From Loktanella sp. SALINAS62 (GTDB taxonomy: Bacteria > Pseudomonadota > Alphaproteobacteria > Rhodobacterales > Rhodobacteraceae), in assembly GCF_018263905.1 (NCBI RefSeq), contig NZ_JAAFZU010000023.1, positions 18,585-82,584 on the forward strand: a stretch of 64,000 nt of DNA, given 5' to 3'. The translations under genes and the position numbers were made by a program. Below the pieces are notes generated by a model. The model had not been told where the DNA came from. It ran no database searches and worked only from the letters and a program-made list of their open reading frames with translations. Positions 19,293 to 27,254 of this stretch are shown here, in pieces. Numbering within the stretch: the stretch's first letter is position 1; each line of letters opens with the position of its first letter.

Positions 19293-20300
19293 TCAGCCGC
19301 CACGCAGATAGGCTGCTAGTTCCGCCTCACCTTTGCGCAGGCCACTGACGGGTTTTGTCTTTGCCAAACGGTTGAACAATACTGCGCGTTCATCGGCATG
19401 AAGATCGGCCAAATCGATGACGGCCGGGTGAATGTAGCTGGTTCGCGATACGGCCGCAGTATTGTGAAGCCGCAGCGCCGCCGCTTCGCACATCGCCTTG
19501 ATCGTCGGTGCGTCGTTATTGCAGGCATAGCAGAACGCCGCATGCGTCCCGTTCCACGTGCGCAACGTTTTGGCCGTGACGTCTGCACCACAAATGTCGT
19601 GCAGCGCGTCATTGATGTGGTCGGACCGGATGCCATGCGTGTCGCCGCGATCGTCGACATAACTGATAAGCTCTGCACCCGGCAGATCCTGTGAATCGTG
19701 CAGCACATGCGCCAACCGGGGGGCGTAGAAATCCTTTTCCACCTGTTTGCCACCCTTGCCAACATAGGCCAGCGCCAGATGGCCGCCGTCGATGTCGACG
19801 TGTTTGTTCAACAGGGTCGTGACGCCATAGCTGCCGTTTTCATCGGTATAGGCGGCATTTCCGACCCGCATTGATGCCCTGTCGATCAGCACCAAAGTCG
19901 CGGCCAACGCGGTATCGAATGTGCCCGCATCCCCGCGCAGTCGCATTGCAATCCATCGGCGCAGGCTGGGTAAATGATCGGACAGTTGGATCAGGTTGTC
20001 GTATTTCAGCTGTGCATGCAGCTTTGTCCAATCGGGATGATATCGATATTGCTTGCGTTCGCGTTCATCGAAACCCGTCGCCTGAAGATGACCCAGTGGC
20101 ATCGGGCAAATCCAGACATCGGTATAGGCTGGCGGCACGCCCAAGGATTTCAGACGCGCCCGTTCTGCCTTGTCATCAATCCGTGTGCCGTCTGGTGCAA
20201 TGTAACTGAAACCGCGCCCGGCGCGTTTGCGCCGGATGCCGGGTTCGCTGTCAGGGTAATATATCAGGTCGGATCGCCCCTGAAGATCGGCGTAGGCCAT
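19293..20300 (-). CDS. DNA topoisomerase IB (poxvirus type)
   Basis: A 335-residue type IB topoisomerase, the minimal bacterial/poxvirus form, which relaxes supercoils through a 3'-phosphotyrosine intermediate. The likely nucleophile is Tyr289 in SRTSYIHPAVI. Other active-site candidates are Arg145 in SMRVGN, the Lys of GKGGK (182-185) and Arg247 in KTLRTWNGTHAAF. The ATG touches the stop of the DUF2945 gene (TGATG), so both are expected on one transcript from the EcfG-type promoter at 20689-20713. Such enzymes are often accessory and stress-related rather than housekeeping. Confidence 0.94.
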   Translation of the reverse strand: MAYADLQGRSDLIYYPDSEPGIRRKRAGRGFSYIAPDGTRIDDKAERARLKSLGVPPAYTDVWICPMPLGHLQATGFDERERKQYRYHPDWTKLHAQLKYDNLIQLSDHLPSLRRWIAMRLRGDAGTFDTALAATLVLIDRASMRVGNAAYTDENGSYGVTTLLNKHVDIDGGHLALAYVGKGGKQVEKDFYAPRLAHVLHDSQDLPGAELISYVDDRGDTHGIRSDHINDALHDICGADVTAKTLRTWNGTHAAFCYACNNDAPTIKAMCEAAALRLHNTAAVSRTSYIHPAVIDLADLHADERAVLFNRLAKTKPVSGLRKGEAELAAYLRGG

Positions 20301-20515
20301 CAGGCTTTCTCTATTTCCGTGATCGACTTGAACACTTCGTCGCCGTCGTCCTGTTCGATCCGGAATGACGGTTCTTCCGCGCTTGCGTCACGCGTGATCT
20401 CTGTACCGCTGATTTTCAGGGTCCGCTTCTGCGTATACTTCTGGGTCACTTTTCCGGTGCCGGTGCCGGACCCCCAATTCCATTTGACGCGGTCGCCTTC
20501 GTTGATGCTGGACAT
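20300..20515 (-). CDS. DUF2945 family protein
   Basis: A 71-residue protein starting SSINEGDRVKWNWGSG and continuing TGKVTQKYTQKRTLKISGTEITR, the pattern of DUF2945 (HVA1 family, Tudor-like fold). Members are small, cytosolic and of unknown function. The ATG at 20513-20515 has AGGAGC eight bases ahead; an upstream in-frame ATG adds 18 unrelated residues. It leads the topoisomerase IB gene (TGATG junction). Its ribosome-binding site could pair with the CUCCU sequence in the leader hairpin at 20606-20650. Confidence 0.85.
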   Translation of the reverse strand: MSSINEGDRVKWNWGSGTGTGKVTQKYTQKRTLKISGTEITRDASAEEPSFRIEQDDGDEVFKSITEIEKA

Positions 20516-20605
20516 GTCTCGCTCCTGTGTGTTGTGGCACCCACTGTGGCGCATCCCACTGCGGGGCACGCGGCGCGGGTGGCCAGTAACTTAAGAGGGA
20601 ATGGC

Positions 20606-20650
20606 GCGACCGGACCCTCACTTTCGGGGAGGAGGTTCAGGTCCGGTCGC
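20606..20650 (-). promoter_or_regulatory. leader hairpin with CCUCCUCCCC loop
   Basis: On the minus strand a perfect 11-base-pair stem (GCGACCGGACC with GGTCCGGTCGC, arms 20640-20650 and 20606-20616) encloses a 23-base loop containing CCUCCUCCCC, an anti-Shine-Dalgarno sequence. It starts about 30 bases after the expected start point of the promoter at 20689-20713 and lies about 90 bases before the DUF2945 start codon. No T-run follows, so it is not a plain terminator. It may act as a leader element or as part of a small RNA related to CCUCCUCCC-motif RNAs; both ideas are inference. Confidence 0.5.
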
Positions 20651-20688
20651 ATATCAATCGGCGGGGGACAGCGCCTTGATGATGACTG

Positions 20689-20713
20689 AACGCGTATCGC
20701 CCCGTCCGGTTCC
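20689..20713 (-). promoter_or_regulatory. EcfG-type promoter for DUF2945-topoisomerase IB
   Basis: On the minus strand GGAAC (20713-20709) is followed after 16 bases by CGTT (20692-20689), an exact match to the alphaproteobacterial general-stress sigma factor consensus GGAAC-N16/17-CGTT. It points at the DUF2945-topoisomerase IB pair. About one such exact match is expected by chance in both strands of a window this size, so position and context carry weight. Confidence 0.6.
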
Positions 20714-20793
20714 ACGTCGCGCGGCACATTTTCAATTCCCCGTGCGTGTTCCGGGCTATGTTCTGTGCAGACCTAGGAAAAAAGGCAGTTGTC

Positions 20794-22023
20794 ATGGCGA
20801 TGATGGGCGGCGCGTTCATGCGCAAGATCGTGGTTGATGTGCGGGCCAGCTATTGGGCCGTGCCGTCCGGTTTTGTCGTCGCAGCCATGATGCTGGCGCA
20901 GTTGTTCATCTGGTTAGACCGCAACCCGGACGTTTTGCCATTCACCCTGCCGGACACCTGGATTGATCGTCAGGGTGATGGCGCACGGCAGACGTTGACG
21001 ACAATTGCCACTGCCGTCATCGGCGTCGCAGGTGTCATGTTTTCGATGACCTTGGTGGCAGTCAGCTTTGCGGCAGGCAATTTTGGCCCCCGTTTGATCG
21101 GGAATTTCATGCGTGATCGTGGCACGCAAATCAGCTTTGGGCTTTTGATGGCGACTTTTGTTTACGCCGTCTTTGTTTTGCGCGCGATTCATGGTCCCAC
21201 GGATGACGTTGCCCCGTTTGTCCCGCAGATGTCATTGCTGTTGGCAATGGGGCTGATGGTCGTGTCGGTCTTTACGATGATTTTCTACGTGCACCATGTG
21301 CCCGAAACGATCAACGTATCGAATATCGCGTCAGATCTTGGGCATCGGTTCAGCCTTGATATCCGCCAGTTGATCGACGCACGCGGCTCGATCTTGGTCG
21401 AAGACCTTCCCTTTCAACAGCGCAGCCTCACCACAGACATCTACGCAGCCCATCCGGGATATATTCAACAGATGGACAGGGACACCCTGTTTGACTGTGC
21501 GCGCAGGCAGGACTGGCTGATCAAGGTGCACCATAATCCAGGCACCTTCATCAGCCCGCACGTGCCGTTGATGACGGTCCATTCCAACGGCGTTTTAACC
21601 GAAACCCAGATCGGCACGCTGCGCGACGCGATTGCGACCGGGAACGCCCGGACAGAAGATCAAGCCACCCCATATATCGGGGACCAATTGTGTGAAATGG
21701 TGGCCCGCGCACTTTCGCCGGGGTTCAACGACCCATTTACCGCCATGAATTGTTTGAATTGGCTACACGCAGGTTTAATGGAAGCGATCCATTACAAAGG
21801 TGGCCTGAAGCCCCTGACAACGCAGCGCGTGACAATCCGCTTTACCGATTTCGGGGATCTGCTGACACCGTTTGAAAACTGTGCGGCCTATACCGTGACC
21901 GACCGCATGGCCCGCACACGGCACCTGATGCTGGCCCGATCGCTGGTCAACGATGCCGGACGCGACCACCCGCAGACGGAACGGCTGGAACGGCTGGTCA
22001 GGCAACTTGACCAGCCGGACTAG
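20794..22023 (+). CDS. DUF2254 family membrane protein
   Basis: A 409-residue protein of the DUF2254 family. The first half has about four membrane helices: WAVPSGFVVAAMMLAQLFIW, IATAVIGVAGVMFSMTLVAVS, FGLLMATFVYAVFVLRAI and LLLAMGLMVVSVFTMIFYV. It carries the family motif SFAAGNFGPRLIGNFMRDR and a soluble C-terminal half with ALSPGFNDPFTAMNCLNWL. Function is unknown. The start is probably ATG at 20794, after AAAGGC; ATGs at 20746 and 20818 are also in frame. It ends three bases from the convergent ald gene. Confidence 0.85.
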   Translation: MAMMGGAFMRKIVVDVRASYWAVPSGFVVAAMMLAQLFIWLDRNPDVLPFTLPDTWIDRQGDGARQTLTTIATAVIGVAGVMFSMTLVAVSFAAGNFGPRLIGNFMRDRGTQISFGLLMATFVYAVFVLRAIHGPTDDVAPFVPQMSLLLAMGLMVVSVFTMIFYVHHVPETINVSNIASDLGHRFSLDIRQLIDARGSILVEDLPFQQRSLTTDIYAAHPGYIQQMDRDTLFDCARRQDWLIKVHHNPGTFISPHVPLMTVHSNGVLTETQIGTLRDAIATGNARTEDQATPYIGDQLCEMVARALSPGFNDPFTAMNCLNWLHAGLMEAIHYKGGLKPLTTQRVTIRFTDFGDLLTPFENCAAYTVTDRMARTRHLMLARSLVNDAGRDHPQTERLERLVRQLDQPD

Positions 22024-22026
22024 ACA

Positions 22027-23145
22027 TCAGGCTTGAATGGCGGCCTGCGGGTCCAGCGTGTCCAGACCCAGTGCTGCGCCCACTGCGGCATAGGTCACAT
22101 GCCCGGCGTGCACGTTCAGCCCGGCCAGCAGATGCGGATCGTCGGCGCAGGCCTGTCGCCAGCCCTTGTCAGCCAGCGCCAGCATGAACGGCATGGTCGC
22201 ATTGCCCAGCGCGATGGTGCTGGTCCGGGCAACCGCCCCCGGCATGTTCGCCACGCAGTAATGCATGATGCCGTCGACGTCATAGATCGGATCTTGATGC
22301 GTAGTGGCGCGCGAGGTTTCGAAACAGCCGCCTTGGTCGATGGCCACATCGACCAGCGCTGCGCCCGGCTTCAGCTCTGCCAGTTGGGCGCGGCTGATCA
22401 GTTTTGGCGCGGCGGCACCGGGGATCAGGACAGCACCGATGATCATGTCGGCCTGCACCGCCAGTTCCATCGTGTTGCCTGCACTGGCAAAGCTGGTCTT
22501 GAACACCCCGGCAAACACGTCATCCAGATAACGCAGTCGGGTCAGCGACCGATCCAGAACCGTCACATCGGCACCCATGCCCGCAGCAATCCGGGCCGCT
22601 TGCGTGCCGACGACACCGCCACCGATGACCACGACATGCGCGGGGCCGACACCGGGCACGCCACCCATCAGAACACCGCGACCGCCATTCGCTTTTTGCA
22701 AGGTCCACGCCCCGACCTGCGGTGCCAGACGTCCCGCAACTTCGGACATCGGCGCAAGCAAAGGCAGGCCGCCAAAACGATCCGTCACAGTTTCATAGGC
22801 AATACAGGTGGCCCCGGACGCAATCAGGTCACGAGTCTGATCGGGGTCCGGTGCGAGGTGCAGATAGGTGAACAGAATCTGACCTTCACGCAGCATCTTG
22901 CGTTCGACCGCCTGCGGTTCCTTGACCTTGACGATCATGTCGGCGCTGGCGAACACCTCTGCCGCTGTGCCTGCAATGGCGGCGCCAGCAGCAATATAAT
23001 CGGCGTCAGGAAAACCAGCGCCCAGACCGGCGTCGGTTTCCACCGTGACGGTGTGACCGTGCAGAATGGCCTCTCGCACGGCATTCGGTGTCAGGCCGAC
23101 GCGAAATTCCTGAGGTTTGATTTCTTTTGGACAGCCGATGTGCAT
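22027..23145 (-). CDS. ald: alanine dehydrogenase
   Basis: Ald (372 residues) reversibly converts L-alanine to pyruvate, ammonia and NADH. The N-terminus is MHIGCPKEIKPQEFRVGLTP; VKVKEPQ and GQILFTYLHLA follow, and the NAD site is VVVIGGGVVGTQAARIAAGMGA. The catalytic pair is expected at the conserved Lys and His of these segments. The ATG at 23143-23145 has AGGAGC ahead; the longer frame runs into the promoter. The divergent Lrp-type regulator is the typical AldR arrangement, which activates ald in response to alanine. Confidence 0.97.
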   Translation of the reverse strand: MHIGCPKEIKPQEFRVGLTPNAVREAILHGHTVTVETDAGLGAGFPDADYIAAGAAIAGTAAEVFASADMIVKVKEPQAVERKMLREGQILFTYLHLAPDPDQTRDLIASGATCIAYETVTDRFGGLPLLAPMSEVAGRLAPQVGAWTLQKANGGRGVLMGGVPGVGPAHVVVIGGGVVGTQAARIAAGMGADVTVLDRSLTRLRYLDDVFAGVFKTSFASAGNTMELAVQADMIIGAVLIPGAAAPKLISRAQLAELKPGAALVDVAIDQGGCFETSRATTHQDPIYDVDGIMHYCVANMPGAVARTSTIALGNATMPFMLALADKGWRQACADDPHLLAGLNVHAGHVTYAAVGAALGLDTLDPQAAIQA

Positions 23146-23191
23146 GGAACGCTCCTGTGTTGCGGTTTCATCCACTATCGCGTCTTGCCTG

Positions 23192-23216
23192 TGGTAAGTT
23201 TTCGATTGTTTTACCA
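23192..23216. promoter_or_regulatory. candidate AldR operator between ald and its regulator
   Basis: TGGTAA (23192-23197) and TTACCA (23211-23216) form an inverted repeat with a 13-base AT-rich spacer in the 134-base intergenic region. Lrp/AsnC-type proteins commonly bind such imperfect dyads. It is placed suitably to act on both genes. Inferred from symmetry only. Confidence 0.4.
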
Positions 23217-23279
23217 TCGCGATCGGACAAGGATCACAATTATTGCACCGGGTGGGCAGTTACTGGGAAAATATCGTGC

Positions 23280-23741
23280 ATGATCGAAATTGACGACACA
23301 GATCGCCGCCTGATGGCGGCTTTGCAACGCGATGGCCGCATGACCAATGCCGAACTGGCGGACAAGGTGAACCTGTCGGCCAGCGCCTGCCACCGCAGGG
23401 TGCAGCGTCTTGAAAAAATCGGGGTGATTGATGGCTACGTAGCACTGGTCAACGCGCGCAAGATCGGGCTTTCGACAACGGTCTTTGTCGAAATCACGCT
23501 ATCCGCCCAAGCGGACGAGGTGCTGGATGCCTTTGAACGGGCTGTGCGGCTGATTCCGGACGTGCTGGAATGTCACCTTATGGCAGGATCTGCCGATTAT
23601 CTGTTAAAGGTTCTGGCAAAAGACACCGAAGATTTTGCCAGGATACATAGAAAGCATCTGGCGCGCCTACCCGGCGTCGCGCAGATGCAATCCAGTTTCG
23701 CGTTGCGAAAGGTCAGGGCGACGACCGCCCTGCCGATCTGA
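23280..23741 (+). CDS. Lrp/AsnC family regulator, probably AldR
   Basis: A 153-residue Lrp/AsnC protein. The N-terminal helix-turn-helix is DRRLMAALQRDGRMTNAELADKVN with LSASACHRRVQRLEKIGVI; the C-terminal RAM (ligand-binding) domain contains VLECHLMAGSADYLLKVLAKD. Divergent placement from ald indicates AldR, the alanine-responsive regulator of ald. The ATG at 23280 matches the family start; the open frame upstream lies in the intergenic region. The RAM domain normally forms dimers and octamers that bind amino acids. Confidence 0.92.
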   Translation: MIEIDDTDRRLMAALQRDGRMTNAELADKVNLSASACHRRVQRLEKIGVIDGYVALVNARKIGLSTTVFVEITLSAQADEVLDAFERAVRLIPDVLECHLMAGSADYLLKVLAKDTEDFARIHRKHLARLPGVAQMQSSFALRKVRATTALPI

Positions 23742-24560
23742 TCAACCGACGTTCAGCGTTTCGGTCGACGAAAAGAACATGGCCTGTGCCACGGCGGACC
23801 TGACCTGTTCTTCGGTATAGGGTTTGGCGATCAAGAACGCAGGTTCCGGTTTGTCGCCCGTCAGCAAACGTTCTGGGAACGCCGTGATAAAGATAACCGG
23901 CATATCACCAAACGCGCCCAGCAGTTCATTGACCGCATCGATACCCGAAGAGTTATCGGCCAATTGAATGTCGGCAAGGATCAGATCGGGCTGTTCGGAA
24001 ATACCCAGTTTGATCGCACCTTCGTGGGTGCGGGCTATGCCCGTCACCTTGTGCCCCATGTCGGACACCAGCGCTTCGAGGTCCATGGCAATGATCGCTT
24101 CATCCTCGATGATCAGGATGCGCCCGGCGATGCTGTCCGCCATTTCGCGGTGGGCGACGCCGACCAGATGCGCGACCTCTGACTCGTCGATGGACATGAT
24201 GTCTGCAATTTCAGGATACGAAAATTCTTCGATGGTGTTCAGCAGCAGCGCTTCGCGGGTGTTGGTCGTCAGCTTTGCAAGATGTCGTTGCGCGGCACCT
24301 TCTATGCCAACCGGGCTTTCGCCGGGTTCTGACGTGTCTGTGCTGGACCACATCATATGTAGCGTTTTGAATAACGCAGATTTTGGAGAAATCTGTGTGT
24401 CAAAAATGCTGCGATCCTCCAAAATCGCCTCGAGCGTGGCAGCGGCATAGGCGTCACCGCTCGCCTGCGATCCGGTCAGCGCCCGTGCGTAGCGCCGCAA
24501 AAACGGAAGATAAGTGCCAATGGCGGTGGTGACGTCCTGGTCGGCATTCGAAGTTGCCAT
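23742..24560 (-). CDS. phyR: general stress response anti-anti-sigma factor PhyR
   Basis: PhyR (272 residues) has the diagnostic fusion of an N-terminal sigma-factor-like domain (about 1-140, with REALLLNTIEEFSYPEIADIM resembling sigma region 4) and a C-terminal receiver domain (about 147-262). Receiver residues are Glu152/Asp153, the phospho-acceptor Asp197 in LILADIQLAD, Thr226 and Lys246. When phosphorylated, PhyR binds NepR and frees EcfG. I use the ATG at 24558-24560 after ACAGGA; an ATG six codons earlier is possible. It is divergent from nepR-ecfG through interleaved promoters. Confidence 0.96.
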   Translation of the reverse strand: MATSNADQDVTTAIGTYLPFLRRYARALTGSQASGDAYAAATLEAILEDRSIFDTQISPKSALFKTLHMMWSSTDTSEPGESPVGIEGAAQRHLAKLTTNTREALLLNTIEEFSYPEIADIMSIDESEVAHLVGVAHREMADSIAGRILIIEDEAIIAMDLEALVSDMGHKVTGIARTHEGAIKLGISEQPDLILADIQLADNSSGIDAVNELLGAFGDMPVIFITAFPERLLTGDKPEPAFLIAKPYTEEQVRSAVAQAMFFSSTETLNVG

Positions 24561-24590
24561 AAGTTTTTTTCCTGTCATGTCCCTGTCTTT

Positions 24591-24615
24591 GGAACCTAAC
24601 GCCGATTGAAGCGTT
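24591..24615 (+). promoter_or_regulatory. EcfG-type promoter of nepR-ecfG
   Basis: GGAAC (24591-24595), 16 bases, then CGTT (24612-24615): exact match to the EcfG consensus. It lies about 50 bases upstream of nepR, consistent with known autoregulation of this locus in alphaproteobacteria. Confidence 0.85.
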
Positions 24616-24623
24616 TGGGTTCC
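24598..24623 (-). promoter_or_regulatory. EcfG-type promoter of phyR, interleaved with the nepR promoter
   Basis: On the minus strand GGAAC (24623-24619), 17 bases, then CGTT (24601-24598): a second exact consensus match inside the same 33 bases. The CGTT element of each promoter lies in the spacer of the other. The phyR start codon is about 38 bases downstream. Confidence 0.82.
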
Positions 24624-24665
24624 TCATACAATATGTCTGAACCTTAATTAATAGCGGGCCCCTTA

Positions 24666-24821
24666 ATGTCCAACGATCCACCGAGCGACAAGGCGCGTCA
24701 GCAGATTGATGCCAACCTCAAACGCGTCTTTCAAGCTCAAGAGCAGGCTGAGCTGCCCGATCGTTTGAAACAATTGCTAGAGAAACTGAAGGCCCAAGAT
24801 AACGCTGCGGGGGGTCAATAA
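24666..24821 (+). CDS. nepR: anti-sigma factor NepR
   Basis: A 51-residue protein. The core NLKRVFQAQEQAELPDRLKQ (from about residue 17) and the following LLEKL match the NepR family, short helical proteins that hold EcfG inactive until PhyR-P binds them. The TAA overlaps the ATG of ecfG (TAATG at 24819-24823), the usual nepR-ecfG coupling. The ribosome-binding site is weak, which may keep NepR level low relative to EcfG. The gene is short enough to be missed by length cut-offs. Confidence 0.92.
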   Translation: MSNDPPSDKARQQIDANLKRVFQAQEQAELPDRLKQLLEKLKAQDNAAGGQ

Positions 24822-25375
24822 TGACGGCTGATCCACGTGACGAACTGGTCGAACATTTGCCCGCCTTGCGGGCATTTGCTATTTCGCTGACCCGAAACGG
24901 GTCGACTGCGGATGACATGGTGCAAGATACGGTCGTCAAGGCCTGGACGAATATCGAAAAGTTCGAGCCCGGCACGAACATGCGGGCCTGGCTTTTTACG
25001 ATCTTGCGGAACACGTTTTATTCCAGCCGGCGCAAGGCAAAGCGCGAGGTGGCGGACGTCGACGGCATCTTCACAGAGAATATGGCGGAAAAGCCAGCCC
25101 ACGATGGCCACCTGCAGATGACCGATTTTCAGACAGCATTCGCAAAGCTGCCTGACGAACAGCGTGAAACCCTTATTCTGGTCGGTGCATCCGGGTTTTC
25201 GTACGAAGAGGCCGCCGAAATGTGCAAGGTCGCCGTCGGAACGATCAAAAGCCGCGCCAATCGTGGCCGCAAGCGACTGGCAGAGCTGATGAATCTTGAT
25301 TCAGACGGACCTGTTGAGCTGACCGACAAAGCCACGGTCGCCGTCGTCAGTAACAACGGTAATTCTGCATTCTGA
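24821..25375 (+). CDS. ecfG: ECF sigma factor EcfG (general stress response)
   Basis: A 184-residue ECF sigma factor of the EcfG group. Region 2 spans about 10-75 (LRAFAISLTRNGSTADDMVQ, AWTNIEKFEPGTNMRAWLFT) and region 4 about 110-165 (LPDEQRETLILVGASGFSYE, AVGTIKSRANRGRKRL). Position directly after nepR and opposite phyR identifies it as the stress sigma factor. A G-rich ribosome-binding site (GGGGGG) lies at the end of nepR. Its TGA shares a base with the ATG of the histidine kinase (TGATG at 25373-25377). Exact EcfG promoter matches precede this operon and phyR. Confidence 0.96.
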   Translation: MTADPRDELVEHLPALRAFAISLTRNGSTADDMVQDTVVKAWTNIEKFEPGTNMRAWLFTILRNTFYSSRRKAKREVADVDGIFTENMAEKPAHDGHLQMTDFQTAFAKLPDEQRETLILVGASGFSYEEAAEMCKVAVGTIKSRANRGRKRLAELMNLDSDGPVELTDKATVAVVSNNGNSAF

Positions 25376-27126
25376 TGCCGGATCGTCAGCCCGATAACGA
25401 AGAAACCTTTCGGTTTCTGCGCGGGCTGCCGTTCAGGGTCGTAGCGTTCCTGTCGCTTGCATTGCTGCCGATCGGTATGCTGGCCGTCTGGCAAACCAAG
25501 GGGTTGGACGAAACGCTTCGGGAACGCACCGAACTTAGCCTTGTGGCGCTGACGGAATTGGCCGCATCGGGCGAACGGCGCGCTATTCAGGCCGCCGTCG
25601 GATCGGCCCGCACCCAAGCGGCAATGTATGAAACACTGATGGATGATCCTGAACGTTGTCGGGCGGCACTGGGTAATCTGGTTGATCACAGTTCGATTTA
25701 TCGTTTCGTCGGGTTCATCCCTGTAAGCGGTTCGATCGTCTGTTCGTCACAACGGTCCGAACTTGAAAATTCTTTTCTCGATCAAAGGGTCATGGCGCTG
25801 ACGGAATCCACCGTGCAGTCATTTTTGCCGGTCGTCATCCCGGACGCGGAACCATCCCAATATGCGGTGTTACTGCAACCGATATTCGTCGAAGACACCG
25901 TTATCGGTCAGGTTGCCATTGCCATGCCAGCCGACGTCCTGTCCCAACAACGCGACATGATCTTTGACCGCGAACCGCGTTCGATGGTCATCTACAACCA
26001 AGGTGGAGAGATTATCTCTGCCCAGGGTGAACCCATTGCGCCCGATGTGATCCAGTCACTTGTTACGCCTGATCAGACCGGATCAATTTTTGATCCCCAA
26101 CGACGTGTAATCAGGCACCGCACAGCGAACGACAGGGCCCAGCTTTTAACGACGACGTCGCTTGTGCCCGGTGTGGCCTATGCTGTCGGAAGCTGGTCTG
26201 AAAGCAACAGCGGCCTTGGATCAAGCGCATCCATGTTCCCGACGTTCTTTTTGCCTGCCCTGATGTGGCTGGCCAGTCTGCTGGTCGCCTATTTTGCCGT
26301 TCACCGACTTGTCGTGGCGCCAGTTCAGGATCTGCAAAAGCGGATGCGCCTGTTCGCTGTGAACAGATCGCTGACCGGAACGGCCCAGACAGAACGCTTG
26401 CCCACCGAACTGTTTGAACTGGAACAGACGTTCAGCAACATGGCTTACGACCTGCTCGACGACGAAGCCCGTATGGAAGATTCGCTGCGCGAAAAGAATG
26501 TGTTGCTGAAAGAGATCCACCATCGGGTGAAAAACAATCTTCAGATGATATCGTCGATCATCAACATGGAAGTGCGGGCCAGCAACGACAGCTTTGCGCG
26601 GGATACGTTGAAAAGGTTGCAGGCCAGAATTATCGGACTCGCCACAGTGCACCGGTATTTATACAAAAGCGAAAATCTGGGCCGGACCGACGCCGCGCCG
26701 CTGATGGAAGAAATCTGCAATGTGCACTTCGATCGCTTGGCAATAACCCATCCCGGCGCCGATATATTACTGGAAGCTGACAGTTTCAGCCTTATCCCCG
26801 ATCAAGCCGTCCCGCTTGCCTTGTTCGTCGGAGAAGCCGGCGCACAGGCGATCCGCAAGATGCCTGATCCGTCGGATGAAGCAGGCGTCTTTCACATAAG
26901 CCTCAAGATCGTTGCACCCGGTATGGCCATGGTCCTATGCCGCAGCTCGTGCAGCGACGTGCCGGACGACACGCGGGATACGGACAGCACCATTGGGCAG
27001 CAGTTGATGCGCGCATTTGCAATGCAACTGGGCAATACCATCGAAATTACACAGACAGACGGGATAAGAACCGTGTGCCTGACGTTTGCCGTGACAACAA
27101 ACTTGCCTGACGCGCTGGATTACTGA
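25375..27126 (+). CDS. membrane histidine kinase (HisKA_2 type) with degenerate ATP-binding domain
   Basis: A 583-residue protein: membrane helix at about 21-40, periplasmic sensor region 41-285, second helix 288-312, HAMP-like linker, then a HisKA_2 dimerisation domain with LLKEIHHRVKNNLQ (phospho-acceptor probably His383). The C-terminal HATPase domain looks degenerate. In the N-box, Gln491 (GEAGAQAIRK) replaces the Asn that coordinates Mg-ATP, and the region expected to hold the Asp-x-Gly-x-Gly G1 box reads VLCRSSCSDVP. Its place after ecfG implies a role in phosphorylating, or keeping unphosphorylated, PhyR. It may be a pseudokinase or act as a phosphatase or phospho-relay. Confidence 0.9.
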   Translation: MPDRQPDNEETFRFLRGLPFRVVAFLSLALLPIGMLAVWQTKGLDETLRERTELSLVALTELAASGERRAIQAAVGSARTQAAMYETLMDDPERCRAALGNLVDHSSIYRFVGFIPVSGSIVCSSQRSELENSFLDQRVMALTESTVQSFLPVVIPDAEPSQYAVLLQPIFVEDTVIGQVAIAMPADVLSQQRDMIFDREPRSMVIYNQGGEIISAQGEPIAPDVIQSLVTPDQTGSIFDPQRRVIRHRTANDRAQLLTTTSLVPGVAYAVGSWSESNSGLGSSASMFPTFFLPALMWLASLLVAYFAVHRLVVAPVQDLQKRMRLFAVNRSLTGTAQTERLPTELFELEQTFSNMAYDLLDDEARMEDSLREKNVLLKEIHHRVKNNLQMISSIINMEVRASNDSFARDTLKRLQARIIGLATVHRYLYKSENLGRTDAAPLMEEICNVHFDRLAITHPGADILLEADSFSLIPDQAVPLALFVGEAGAQAIRKMPDPSDEAGVFHISLKIVAPGMAMVLCRSSCSDVPDDTRDTDSTIGQQLMRAFAMQLGNTIEITQTDGIRTVCLTFAVTTNLPDALDY

Positions 27127-27201
27127 ACGAAAACCCGCAACAGGATTGTAGTTGTAAAAATAGCGCAATCGCGATCACGTAAACTTTAATTAGATTAGCC
27201 C

Positions 27202-27226
27202 GGAACCATGCCGGCGAAACCGTGTT
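27202..27226 (+). promoter_or_regulatory. EcfG-type promoter before a small membrane protein gene
   Basis: GGAAC (27202-27206), 16 bases, then TGTT (27223-27226), one base off the CGTT consensus. It lies about 30 bases before the 51-codon gene at 27255, and next to the stress sigma factor locus. Confidence 0.5.
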
Positions 27227-27254
27227 GAACCGGGATCGAACCGAGAGGCAAAGC

